Below are positions 14,311 through 20,573 of a DNA stretch of 26,871 nt, piece after piece (positions within the stretch are counted from its first letter, which is position 1; each line of letters begins with the position of its first letter). The stretch covers positions 1 to 26,871 of the forward strand of contig CABUNG010000032.1 of the NCBI GenBank assembly GCA_902492895.1. The letters are read 5' to 3'. The stretch comes from an uncultured Oscillospiraceae bacterium. GTDB lineage: Bacteria > Bacillota > Clostridia > Oscillospirales > Acutalibacteraceae. Position numbers and translations under genes: made by a program. The notes beneath the pieces are model-generated. The model did not search any database and was not told the DNA's origin. It saw only the letters and a list, made by a program, of their open reading frames with translations.

Positions 14311-16056
14311 ATGGACATGGTCCATGTAAAGATTAACGGCATCGCGGTCGAAGTGCCCAAGGGCTCCACCATTCTGGAGGCCGCCCGCTATGCGGGGGTG
14401 GAAATTCCCACCCTGTGTTTTCTCAAAGATATCAACGAAATCGGCGCCTGCCGCATCTGCGTGGTCGAAGCCACCGGTGCCCGCGGCCTCGTGACCGCCT
14501 GCGTCTATCCCGTGTCCGAAGGGATGGAAGTGCAGACCAACACCGCCAAGGTGCAGGCTGCCCGCCGCACCACCCTCGAACTGATCCTGTCCACCCACGA
14601 GAAGAAATGCCTCTCCTGCGTGCGGTCCAATGACTGTGAGCTGCAGAAGATGTGCAAGGACTACGGTGTGGAGGATTCCGGCAAATACGACGGTTTCCGG
14701 CCGCAGTATGAACTGGATACCTCGGCCGCCCATCTGGTGCGGGACAACAACAAGTGCATTCTCTGCCGCCGCTGCGTCGCGGCCTGCCGTCAGCAGTTCG
14801 TGTCCGTCATCGGCGCGAACGACCGCGGCATCGACACCCACATCGCCTGCGCGTTCGAGAAACCGCTCGCCGATGTGCCCTGTGTCTCCTGCGGACAGTG
14901 CATCGTGGTCTGCCCGACCGGCGCTCTGACCGAAAAGGACGACACCGGCAAGATCTGGGAGGCCCTCGCCGACAAGTCGAAACACGTCATCGTCACCACC
15001 GCCCCCTCCATCCGCGCCACTCTCGGCGAATGCTTCGGCATGCCGATCGGCACCAATGTCGAGGGCAAGATGGTCGCGGCGCTCCGCCGTCTCGGCTTTG
15101 AAAAGGTGTTCGACACCGACTTCGGCGCCGACCTGACCATCGTGGAAGAGGCCAACGAGTTCGTCGGCCGGGTGAAGAACGGCGGCGTGCTGCCCATGAT
15201 CACCTCTTGTTCTCCCGGCTGGGTCAAGTTCGCGGAGTATTACTATCCCGATCAGCTCGATCACCTGTCCTCCTGCAAATCGCCCCAGCAGATGAGCGGC
15301 GCGGTCATCAAGACCTACTACGCGCAGAAGATGGGGATCGATCCGAAGGATATCGTCAACGTCTCGGTCATGCCCTGCACGGCCAAGAAGTTCGAATGCG
15401 GCCGCGACGATCAGAACGCCGCGGGCGTCCCGGATATCGACATCGCGATCACCACGAGGGAACTCGCCCGGATGATCGACCGCGCGGGCATCAAGTTCAC
15501 GAGCCTGCCGGACGAGGAATTCGATTCGCCCCTCGGTGAGGATACCGGCGCCGCCGTCATCTTCGGCGCGACCGGCGGCGTTATGGAGGCCGCGCTGCGC
15601 ACGGCCAACGATTGGCTCACCGGCCAGGACAACGAGGCCGTGGAATTCCACGAGGTGCGCGGCACCGCCGGCCTCAAAGAGGCCACGTATAACATCGCCG
15701 GCATGGACGTCAAGGTCGCGGTTGCGAGCGGCGTCGCCAGCGCGAACTACATCATGAGCTGCATCAAGGACGGCACGGCTCCCTGGCATTTCGTCGAGAT
15801 CATGTGCTGCCCGGGCGGCTGCGTCAACGGCGGCGGCCAGCCCCTCCAGCCCGCTTCCGTGCGCAACACCACCGATCTCAAGGCGCTGCGCGCGAAGGCC
15901 CTGTACGATCAGGATTCCGGCATGAAGCTGCGCAAATCCCACCAGTCCCCCGTCATCGAAACCCTGTATAAGGAGTTCTTTGACGATGGGTTCGGCGGCC
16001 ATAAGGCGCACCATTGCCTGCACACCAGCTACACCGCCCGTCCGAAGTACAAATAA
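14311..16056 (+). CDS. hydA: [FeFe] hydrogenase catalytic subunit (HydA/HndD)
   Basis: This H2-producing/oxidising subunit (581 aa) has an N-terminal [2Fe-2S] domain with Cys36, 47, 50 and 64. A His96-Cys100-Cys103-Cys109 [4Fe-4S] site follows, then a two-cluster ferredoxin domain (CILCRRCVAACRQQ; CVSCGQCIVVCPTGAL). The H-cluster domain has motifs TSCSPGWVKF (L1), MPCTAKKFEC (L2) and MCCPGGCVNGGGQP (L3). L1 has Ser at the second position of the usual Cys-Cys pair, and L3 has Cys where Ala is common. I chose ATG at 14311 (AAGGAG ten bases upstream); a GTG at 14302 abuts the ribosome site. It is the last gene of the operon, before a perfect terminator. Maturases HydEFG are not in the window. 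Confidence 0.97.
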   Translation: MDMVHVKINGIAVEVPKGSTILEAARYAGVEIPTLCFLKDINEIGACRICVVEATGARGLVTACVYPVSEGMEVQTNTAKVQAARRTTLELILSTHEKKCLSCVRSNDCELQKMCKDYGVEDSGKYDGFRPQYELDTSAAHLVRDNNKCILCRRCVAACRQQFVSVIGANDRGIDTHIACAFEKPLADVPCVSCGQCIVVCPTGALTEKDDTGKIWEALADKSKHVIVTTAPSIRATLGECFGMPIGTNVEGKMVAALRRLGFEKVFDTDFGADLTIVEEANEFVGRVKNGGVLPMITSCSPGWVKFAEYYYPDQLDHLSSCKSPQQMSGAVIKTYYAQKMGIDPKDIVNVSVMPCTAKKFECGRDDQNAAGVPDIDIAITTRELARMIDRAGIKFTSLPDEEFDSPLGEDTGAAVIFGATGGVMEAALRTANDWLTGQDNEAVEFHEVRGTAGLKEATYNIAGMDVKVAVASGVASANYIMSCIKDGTAPWHFVEIMCCPGGCVNGGGQPLQPASVRNTTDLKALRAKALYDQDSGMKLRKSHQSPVIETLYKEFFDDGFGGHKAHHCLHTSYTARPKYK

Positions 16057-16067
16057 GCAGACGACAG

Positions 16068-16097
16068 AAAAGCCCGGACCGGTTGGTCCGGGCTTTT
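16068..16097 (+). terminator. Intrinsic terminator of hydrogenase operon
   Basis: Perfect 13-bp stem AAAAGCCCGGACC (16068-16080), loop GGTT, complement GGTCCGGGCTTTT (16085-16097). The stem supplies the T run. Confidence 0.93.
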
Positions 16098-16288
16098 GCT
16101 GTTTCCGAGCGGAAGAGGGGAGGCCCCTGGGCGTATGCCTGGATCCAGACGACAAAAAAAGAAGGAAGAGCGCGTTTTTCCCCAAAGCATCGGTCTGCCT
16201 TTCGACCCACAGGGCCCCGCCGTCTTACGCTGGCGCCTGCGTTTTTTCATATTATCCAGTTGAATCACACGTCAAATAGGTCCGTTTC

Positions 16289-16336
16289 AAAAAACTCCCG
16301 GAACACACGGCGATGCCGCGCACGTTCCGGGAGTTT
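16289..16336 (-). terminator. Minus-strand intrinsic terminator
   Basis: Perfect 13-bp stem AAACTCCCGGAAC (16292-16304) with its complement (16324-16336). A nested CGGC-GAT-GCCG (16308-16318) sits in the loop. Six A on the left side (16289-16294) read as six T after the hairpin on the minus strand. The nearest upstream minus gene is the XRE regulator, whose stop is about 600 bases away. It could end that transcript, which would then have a very long structured 3' part, or an unrecognised noncoding RNA. Confidence 0.7.
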
Positions 16337-16398
16337 GTATATAGGTGAACGAGCCATGCTTTTTTGGGGCCTCGGGCCCCTTCCATGTATGGCCGTTC

Positions 16399-16450
16399 GT
16401 CCGGATGTCCATATCGGGGAGGCTTTCCTAAAAAGAAAGCTGGACCGGAC
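16399..16450. repeat. Repeat copy C with nested hairpin
   Basis: GTCCGG (16399-16404) pairs with CCGGAC (16445-16450). Inside, GCTTTC-CTAAAAA-GAAAGC forms a second stem. The 25 bases at 16415-16439 match copy A (9183-9207) in reverse complement with one mismatch. Confidence 0.7.
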
Positions 16451-16452
16451 TC

Positions 16453-16490
16453 CGACCGACACCTAAAACCGCACGGTTTTAGGTCGGTCG
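16453..16490. repeat. Long hairpin (10 + 6 bp)
   Basis: ACCTAAAACC (16461-16470), loop GCAC, GGTTTTAGGT (16475-16484). Outside a two-base bulge, CGACCG (16453-16458) pairs with CGGTCG (16485-16490). Confidence 0.8.
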
Positions 16491-16497
16491 CCGCTCA

Positions 16498-16533
16498 TTT
16501 CAGCTAAAGCTGCACATTCAGCTAAAGCTGAAA
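16498..16533. repeat. Tandem CAGCTAAAGCTG palindromes
   Basis: Two copies of CAGCT-AA-AGCTG (16501-16512 and 16519-16530) lie 18 bp apart. Each is self-complementary. Together they also form one larger hairpin: TTTCAGCT pairs with AGCTGAAA, then a symmetric AA/AA internal loop and five more pairs around CACATT. Confidence 0.75.
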
Positions 16534-16607
16534 AGGCCCGGGGTAGATTGGGATTCAGGGGGATACCCCAGACGCTTCTTTTCCTTTTATATTTTTGTCA
16601 GCCCCGG

Positions 16608-16627
16608 GCAAATGCGGAAGCATTTGC
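16608..16627. repeat. 8-bp hairpin with GGAA tetraloop
   Basis: GCAAATGC, GGAA (a GNRA-type loop), GCATTTGC. No T tract follows, so it is not a terminator. Confidence 0.65.
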
Positions 16628-16671
16628 GCAGGCAGGGGAAGAATGTGACGGTACTGTCTGCGTTCGCCCGG

Positions 16672-16716
16672 CCTTTTCCGCGCAGAGAAAAGGGGTGCCG
16701 AAGGCACATGTGCCTT
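16672..16716. repeat. Two adjacent inverted repeats
   Basis: CCTTTTC (16672-16678) pairs with GAAAAGG (16687-16693). Directly after it lies the perfect 16-bp palindrome AAGGCACATGTGCCTT (16701-16716), which could be a dimeric protein-binding site or a cruciform. Confidence 0.6.
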
Positions 16717-16740
16717 TACACGGCCATGAGTGCATAAAAA

Positions 16741-16884
16741 GTTTGGCCTGCGGGCCACCTTCTTTTGGCCCGAGCCCCAAAAGAAGGCAAAAACTCTCTG
16801 GTTGTTTGCCGGTTTCCTTTTTAGGGAAACCGGCAGTAGCCGCAGTACCTGAACCAGCCCATACAAGCAGGGGCCGCTGGCCCC
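16741..16884 (+). repeat. Repeat copy B with multiple hairpins
   Basis: It begins with GTTTGGCCTGCGGGCC (identical to 9163-9178). Next come an 11-bp hairpin CCTTCTTTTGG/CCAAAAGAAGG (16758-16787) and an 11-bp hairpin TGCCGGTTTCC/GGAAACCGGCA (16807-16835). ATACAAGCAGGG (identical to 9229-9240) and GGGGCC-GCT-GGCCCC (16870-16884) close it. The order of shared blocks is the same as in copy A, but the internal hairpins differ. Confidence 0.75.
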
Positions 16885-16940
16885 AGGACTGTCTCCCGAC
16901 AGCTTGATTTTTATCCTATACGAATCGTGAGTTTCTTCCC

Positions 16941-17243
16941 TTACCGCTTCGCCATGGCCTCCAGAAGCCGCAGCAGCGCGTCCCGTTCCTCAGCCGGCAG
17001 GCGGCGCAGAAGCAGAAGAATCCGGCTTTCCTCCTCGGCCAGAGTCGCCTCGGGCGAATCCGTCCGGCCGGTCAGATAATCGAGGGACACATGAAAATAG
17101 TCGGCCAATTGCAGCAGAACGGCATACTCGGGATGGTTGGCGCCCGTTTCATATGACGTAATGCGGGGCCGTTTCAAACCGAGCTCTTCCGCTAATTCTT
17201 TTTGAGTGAGTTTACTAGCTTCCCGCAGTTCTTTCAAGCGCAT
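16941..17243 (-). CDS. XRE-family HTH transcriptional regulator
   Basis: This small DNA-binding protein (100 aa) has an N-terminal Cro/C1-type helix-turn-helix covering most of residues 1-65: LKELREASKLTQKELAEELG, then RITSYETGANHPEYAVLLQL and FHVSLDYLTGRT. The short C-terminal helix region (RILLLLRRLPAEERDALLRL) may dimerise. I chose ATG at 17243 with AGAGGG seven bases upstream; an earlier in-frame start at 17294 lies inside the promoter. It is divergent from a ribbon-helix-helix gene, and the shared 120-bp intergenic region carries overlapping promoters and an inverted repeat. Autoregulation and control of the partner are likely. The intergenic DNA is clearly more AT-rich than its surroundings, a possible sign of transfer. 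Confidence 0.92.
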   Translation of the reverse strand: MRLKELREASKLTQKELAEELGLKRPRITSYETGANHPEYAVLLQLADYFHVSLDYLTGRTDSPEATLAEEESRILLLLRRLPAEERDALLRLLEAMAKR

Positions 17244-17266
17244 TTGGTGACCCTCTTTCACAAAGT

Positions 17267-17294
17267 AATATAAAATTGCATAAACAATTGACAA
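17267..17294 (-). promoter_or_regulatory. Promoter of XRE gene
   Basis: Minus-strand TTGTCA (17289-17294), 16 bases, TATATT (17267-17272). The inverted repeat AATTG-N6-CAATT (17274-17289) fills the spacer. The -35 overlaps that of the divergent promoter almost completely. Confidence 0.65.
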
Positions 17295-17317
17295 AGTCTA
17301 TTAATCAGACTTATACT
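17288..17317 (+). promoter_or_regulatory. Promoter of ribbon-helix-helix gene
   Basis: Perfect TTGACA (17288-17293), 18 bases, TATACT (17312-17317). Its spacer contains the candidate operator at 17294-17312. Confidence 0.72.
17294..17312. promoter_or_regulatory. Candidate operator, inverted repeat AAGTCT-N7-AGACTT
   Basis: AAGTCT (17294-17299) and AGACTT (17307-17312) form a perfect 6-bp inverted repeat around ATTAATC. It fills the space between the -35 and -10 of the rightward promoter and borders the -35 of the leftward one. Binding of the XRE protein here would block both; this is inference. Confidence 0.6.
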
Positions 17318-17364
17318 GGTGTTGTAAATCCATCTTTACAAAGAATGAAAGGCCGGTGTTTACG

Positions 17365-17592
17365 ATGAAAAACGAGGAAACCTTGATGCTGGAAATCGAC
17401 GCGGACGTCTATGAGAAGGTCGCCGCCATTGCCGCCCGGGAGGGAACCGATATCGGCCGGATCATCCGGGACATGGTTCGGGACAGCATTTCTGCGCTCG
17501 AGACGCCGGACGGCCCAAACCGTACGGAATCTTCCGAATCCGCGCCGGTCACCCGTCGGCTTCGTGATCGGGATGCCGGGGATTCAGAATGA
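17365..17592 (+). CDS. Ribbon-helix-helix (CopG/Arc-like) small protein
   Basis: This small protein (75 aa) has a first 45 residues that fit a ribbon-helix-helix DNA-binding fold: strand TLMLEIDADVYEKVAAIA, then helices REGTDIGRIIRDMVRDSISA. The last 28 residues (PDGPNRTESSESAPVTRRLR and following) are polar and probably disordered. The start is uncertain: GTG at 17356 or ATG at 17365, with AAAGG upstream. The ATG is preferred for the fold. It has its own good promoter divergent from the XRE gene. Its 3' end overlaps the convergent membrane-protein gene by 44 bases. It could be a second regulator or an antitoxin-like protein, but no toxin gene is adjacent. Confidence 0.72.
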   Translation: MKNEETLMLEIDADVYEKVAAIAAREGTDIGRIIRDMVRDSISALETPDGPNRTESSESAPVTRRLRDRDAGDSE

Positions 17593-18148
17593 ACTGCACC
17601 ACCAGGCCGAGCAACGCCGCCGCGCCTCCCGCGCAGAGGATCACGGGCAGGGAGGTGACGCCGCACAGCGCCAGCAGCTGCTGCGCACCCGACAGCCCCC
17701 CGCCGATGGCCGTGGTACAGATGACGAAAGGCCGCAGGAAGCGCAGAGTGAGGATTCCGGCCGCGATCCCGGCGGCGAGGCCCGCAATCAGCCCCAGCCA
17801 CGACAGCTTGTCCGGAAACAGGCCCGACACCGCCGTAAAGACGATCAGAAACGAATAGAGGAACATCCCCGCGTGATAGAGCTTCATCGCCGCCAGGGCC
17901 GACAGCAGGCCCAGCACGATGCCGATGAGGACGGCGAAGAGCAGGACGTAATCGCTCGGGGGGATCAGGAAGGCACCGCCGAAAAGGCCGATGACAAACC
18001 CCAGGAGAAACCCCACGCAGACGATCCAGAGTTTACGCAGCTTATAGCCGAAAAAGCACTGCGTAAATGAAAAAGCCGCGCTGAACCCGAGAATCAGAAT
18101 GCTCACCTGCGAGGTGAAGGCCCTGAACAGCGTTTCCAGGTTTTCCAT
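17549..18148 (-). CDS. Multispanning membrane protein (TMEM198/DUF4203-like)
   Basis: This very hydrophobic protein (199 aa) has about seven transmembrane segments and GF/GG-rich helices (VGFLLGFVIGLFGGAFLI, LIGIVLGLLSALAAM), similar in style to the TMEM198/DUF4203 family. ATG at 18148 follows AGAGGTG, which sits inside the end of the ABC-F gene; seven bases separate the two, so they are probably one operon. The same frame stays open further upstream only as a shadow of the ABC-F gene. The C-terminal end overlaps the convergent ribbon-helix-helix gene by 44 bp. Function unknown. Confidence 0.82.
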   Translation of the reverse strand: MENLETLFRAFTSQVSILILGFSAAFSFTQCFFGYKLRKLWIVCVGFLLGFVIGLFGGAFLIPPSDYVLLFAVLIGIVLGLLSALAAMKLYHAGMFLYSFLIVFTAVSGLFPDKLSWLGLIAGLAAGIAAGILTLRFLRPFVICTTAIGGGLSGAQQLLALCGVTSLPVILCAGGAAALLGLVVQFILNPRHPDHEADG

Positions 18149-18155
18149 CGATGCA

Positions 18156-20087
18156 TCACCTCTGCAGGGACGGATCCCCGTCCCATTTTTCCATATCCGC
18201 GAGCGCCTGCTCCCATTCTTCGAGCTGGGCGTCCAGTTGTTTCTGCGTCTGATCCAATTCGGCCGTGACCGCGAGCAGCCGCTCGTAATCGGCGGCCACC
18301 TCCGGCTGCTCGAGTTCTGCGTGCAGCGCTGCGGCTGCCGCCTCGAGCCGGGCGATCTCCTCCTCCGCGCGGCGCACCCGGGTGGCCGTTTTGCGGCGGA
18401 GGGATTCCTGCTCCTTCCGCAGCTTGTAGGCGTTTTCCCGGGGCGCTTTCGCGGACGGCGCCTCGTCCGCTTCGGCGGGAGGGGCAAACCGCGCGGCGTA
18501 ATCGTCGTAATTGCCGTCGATCGACACGCAGCCATCCTCCGTCAGGCGGAGAATGCGGGTCGCCATCCGGTTGATGAAATACCGGTCGTGAGAGACGATG
18601 AACAGGGTGCCGTCGTATCCCGACAGCGCGTCCTCGAGCGCCTCGCGGGACGCGATATCCAAATGGTTGGTCGGCTCGTCGAGCAGGAGCAGATTGTCCC
18701 GGGCGAGCATGAGGGTAAGTAGCAGCAGGCGGGCGCGTTCGCCGCCGCTTAAGAGAGAGGCGGGTTTGAAAACGTCGTCTCCCCGGAAGAGAAAAGCCGC
18801 CAGAGCGTTGCGCAGCTCGGTGCCGGTCAGATCGGGATAGGCGTCGGAGAGCTGTTCGAGCGCGGATTTGTCCATCTGCAGCCCCGCCTGGGTCTGGTCG
18901 TAATACCCCACCGTGACCTTGGCGCCCAGCCGCACCGATCCTTTTAAAGGGGCGAGCCGGCCGTTCAGGATCCGCAGCAGGGTCGTTTTGCCGCAGCCGT
19001 TGGGGCCGAGGAGGAACACCCGTTCCCCCCGCCGCACCTGAAACGTCACGTCCTGAAACAGCGGCCGGTTTTCGAAGCCCATTTTCAGGGCATCCGTCAC
19101 GATGACCTCGTTGCCGCTCGTCATCGCGGCGGTAAAATCGAAGTGGATGGACTCCGCCTCCGCCTCCGGGATTTCCAGCGCCGCCTTCATCCGTTCCAGC
19201 CGTTTTTCGCGGCTTTCGGCCGCGCGGATGGATTTTTCCCGATTCCACTGCTTGAGCAGGGCGATGTTGTCCTCCAGCTTCTTGATTTCCCGGCTCGCGG
19301 TTTTGAAATGCTTTTCCGCGACCTCCCGGTCCTTGTCCCGGGCGTCCCGGTGGGCGGAATAATTCCCATTCGTCTGATACAGCCGGCCCCCGAACAGTTC
19401 GAGGGTGCGGTCCGTCACCTTGTCGAGAAAATACCGGTCGTGGGAGATCACCACGACCCCGCCGGGATAAGCGCGCAGAAACTCCTCGAGCCATTCGACC
19501 GAGGAGATGTCCAGATGGTTGGTCGGTTCGTCGAGAAGCAGCAGATTGGCGTCGGAGAGGAGCAGGCGGGCCATGGCGGCTTTGGAGCGCTGCCCGCCGC
19601 TCAAGGATGAAACAGGCTGGGACAGGGCGGCTTCGTCGAACCCCAGTCCCAGCAAAGCGGCTTTGGTGCGGCTGAGATAAGTCAGCCCGCCCGCATCCTC
19701 GAACTGTTCCCGCAGCAGATGCTGCCGTTCGATCAGCGACTCGTCGCCGCTTTCGGACCCCGCCAAACGGTCGGTGATCCGCTGCAGTTCGGCTTCCATG
19801 TCTATGACGGGCGCGAAAACGAGCAGCACTTCGTCGAGCAGGGAGCGGTCCCCGTCCGAGCACGCGTGCTGCTCGAGATAACCGAGCCTGGTGGTTTTGG
19901 CGCGCACGAGGCCGCCGGCCTCCGGAGCCGTTTCGCCCGTCAGGATACGGAACAGCGTGGTTTTCCCGCAGCCGTTCGCGCCGACCAGGCCGATTTTGTC
20001 CCGGTCCCCGATATCGAAGGTGACGCCTTCGAACAGGCGCTGTTCACCGAAATATTTGGCGATGTTCTGTACCGATAAAGAGGTCAT
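18156..20087 (-). CDS. ABC-F family ATPase (Uup/YdiF-like)
   Basis: This cytoplasmic ABC-F protein (643 aa), with no membrane domain, acts on ribosomes or in translation quality control. NBD1 has GANGCGKTT, LSGGQRSKAAMARL and LLLLDEPTNHLD. A charged interdomain linker, the P-site tRNA interaction region, lies at about 249-310 (DKDREVAEKHFKTASREIKK). NBD2 has GPNGCGKTT, LSGGERARLLLL and LLLLDEPTNHLD. The C-terminal 90 residues form a coiled coil (RKEQESLRRKTATRVRRAEE) as in Uup/YdiF. All catalytic motifs are intact. The ATG lies about 11 bases after AAAGGA. Resistance-type ABC-F proteins usually have different linkers, so a housekeeping role is more likely. Confidence 0.94.
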   Translation of the reverse strand: MTSLSVQNIAKYFGEQRLFEGVTFDIGDRDKIGLVGANGCGKTTLFRILTGETAPEAGGLVRAKTTRLGYLEQHACSDGDRSLLDEVLLVFAPVIDMEAELQRITDRLAGSESGDESLIERQHLLREQFEDAGGLTYLSRTKAALLGLGFDEAALSQPVSSLSGGQRSKAAMARLLLSDANLLLLDEPTNHLDISSVEWLEEFLRAYPGGVVVISHDRYFLDKVTDRTLELFGGRLYQTNGNYSAHRDARDKDREVAEKHFKTASREIKKLEDNIALLKQWNREKSIRAAESREKRLERMKAALEIPEAEAESIHFDFTAAMTSGNEVIVTDALKMGFENRPLFQDVTFQVRRGERVFLLGPNGCGKTTLLRILNGRLAPLKGSVRLGAKVTVGYYDQTQAGLQMDKSALEQLSDAYPDLTGTELRNALAAFLFRGDDVFKPASLLSGGERARLLLLTLMLARDNLLLLDEPTNHLDIASREALEDALSGYDGTLFIVSHDRYFINRMATRILRLTEDGCVSIDGNYDDYAARFAPPAEADEAPSAKAPRENAYKLRKEQESLRRKTATRVRRAEEEIARLEAAAAALHAELEQPEVAADYERLLAVTAELDQTQKQLDAQLEEWEQALADMEKWDGDPSLQR

Positions 20088-20174
20088 GGCTGTTGAATTC
20101 CTTTAATATAGGATATACGATATAGACGATTCTGCGGGTTTTCCCGTTTTGGATGCATCTCGGCACGTGGGCTG

Positions 20175-20507
20175 TCACTCCACGTGTTTCAAATCGTCCT
20201 TGTCGGTGCTTCCGGCCACTCCGGCACTCTGAACCTGTCCGTTTTTGACGGTGTAAATATAGAGGGAGTCGGGTTCGTCGGCATACCGGAGATGAATCGT
20301 CCACTCCTTACCGAACAAGATGGCGTTGAGGAAGGAGTGGTTGACATCCAGGCTTTGAATATCCTCTGCGGAATATCCATTCTCTGTTAGATGGTTCCGC
20401 AGGAGGGCATCCGCCCTCTGGGTTCCGACAAACCGATACACACCGTACGCCAACACGAGCGCCGATGCGATCCCGCCAAATATAAGGAGTCCCTTGCGTT
20501 GTTTCAT
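20175..20507 (-). CDS. DUF3139-like small membrane-anchored protein
   Basis: This small protein (110 aa) has a single N-terminal membrane helix (LLIFGGIASALVLAYGVYRF) and an extracytoplasmic domain with NHLTENGYSAEDIQSLDVNH and DEPDSLYIYTVKNGQV. The GYSxxDI-x-S-x-xVxHS pattern is typical of DUF3139 proteins. No lipobox is visible. AGAGGAG lies six bases before the ATG. It sits between a zinc-ribbon membrane protein and the ABC-F gene. Its stop codon lies in the loop of a CACGTGG/CCACGTG hairpin (20164-20186) without a T tract. Function unknown. Confidence 0.75.
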   Translation of the reverse strand: MKQRKGLLIFGGIASALVLAYGVYRFVGTQRADALLRNHLTENGYSAEDIQSLDVNHSFLNAILFGKEWTIHLRYADEPDSLYIYTVKNGQVQSAGVAGSTDKDDLKHVE

Positions 20508-20573
20508 ATCGGTCTCCTCTTCCTATAGGACGTTTCGGCTGCCGCAGAACCAATCCGGATCCATTCATCCGCT

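Larger units (their letters stand above)
16366..16884. repeat. Inverted-repeat-bounded noncoding element (about 519 bp)
   Basis: The left end (16366 onward) reads GGGGCC-TCG-GGCCCC-T then TGTATGG and GTTC. The right end, reverse-complemented from 16884, reads GGGGCC-AGC-GGCCCC-T then TGTATGG and GTTC. The two ends are therefore imperfect terminal inverted repeats of about 35 bp, each with its own hairpin. No transposase is inside and I see no target-site duplication. A MITE-like, nonautonomous element or a composite of two opposed intergenic repeats are the two readings. Confidence 0.55.
16098..16940. other. Gene-free, hairpin-dense intergenic region
   Basis: No credible gene lies in these 843 bases: open frames are short, lack ribosome sites and resemble no protein. 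Instead there are at least ten inverted repeats, several of them perfect and 8-13 bp long, a tandem pair, and blocks shared with 9079-9262. A small GGGG-AGG-CCCC hairpin lies near 16117. The individual structures are listed separately. Confidence 0.75.

Noticed and set aside
12514..16185. A very long minus-strand open frame (over 1200 codons) across the hydrogenase genes
   Set aside because: It is the antisense shadow of three clear, conserved genes. Its composition (rich in Ala, Gly, Asp, His) is what GC-rich codons give in reverse, and it has no family motif.
16548..16907. Short open frames in the hairpin region as genes
   Set aside because: They cross several perfect hairpins, lack ribosome-binding sites and show no protein similarity that I recognise.
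17365..17592. Ribbon-helix-helix protein as antitoxin of a toxin-antitoxin pair
   Set aside because: No toxin-like gene (RelE, HicA, PIN, Fic) follows it; the next gene is on the other strand and encodes a membrane protein.
20164..20186. CACGTGG/CCACGTG hairpin as terminator of the DUF3139-like gene
   Set aside because: No T tract follows on the minus strand, and the stop codon lies in its loop.
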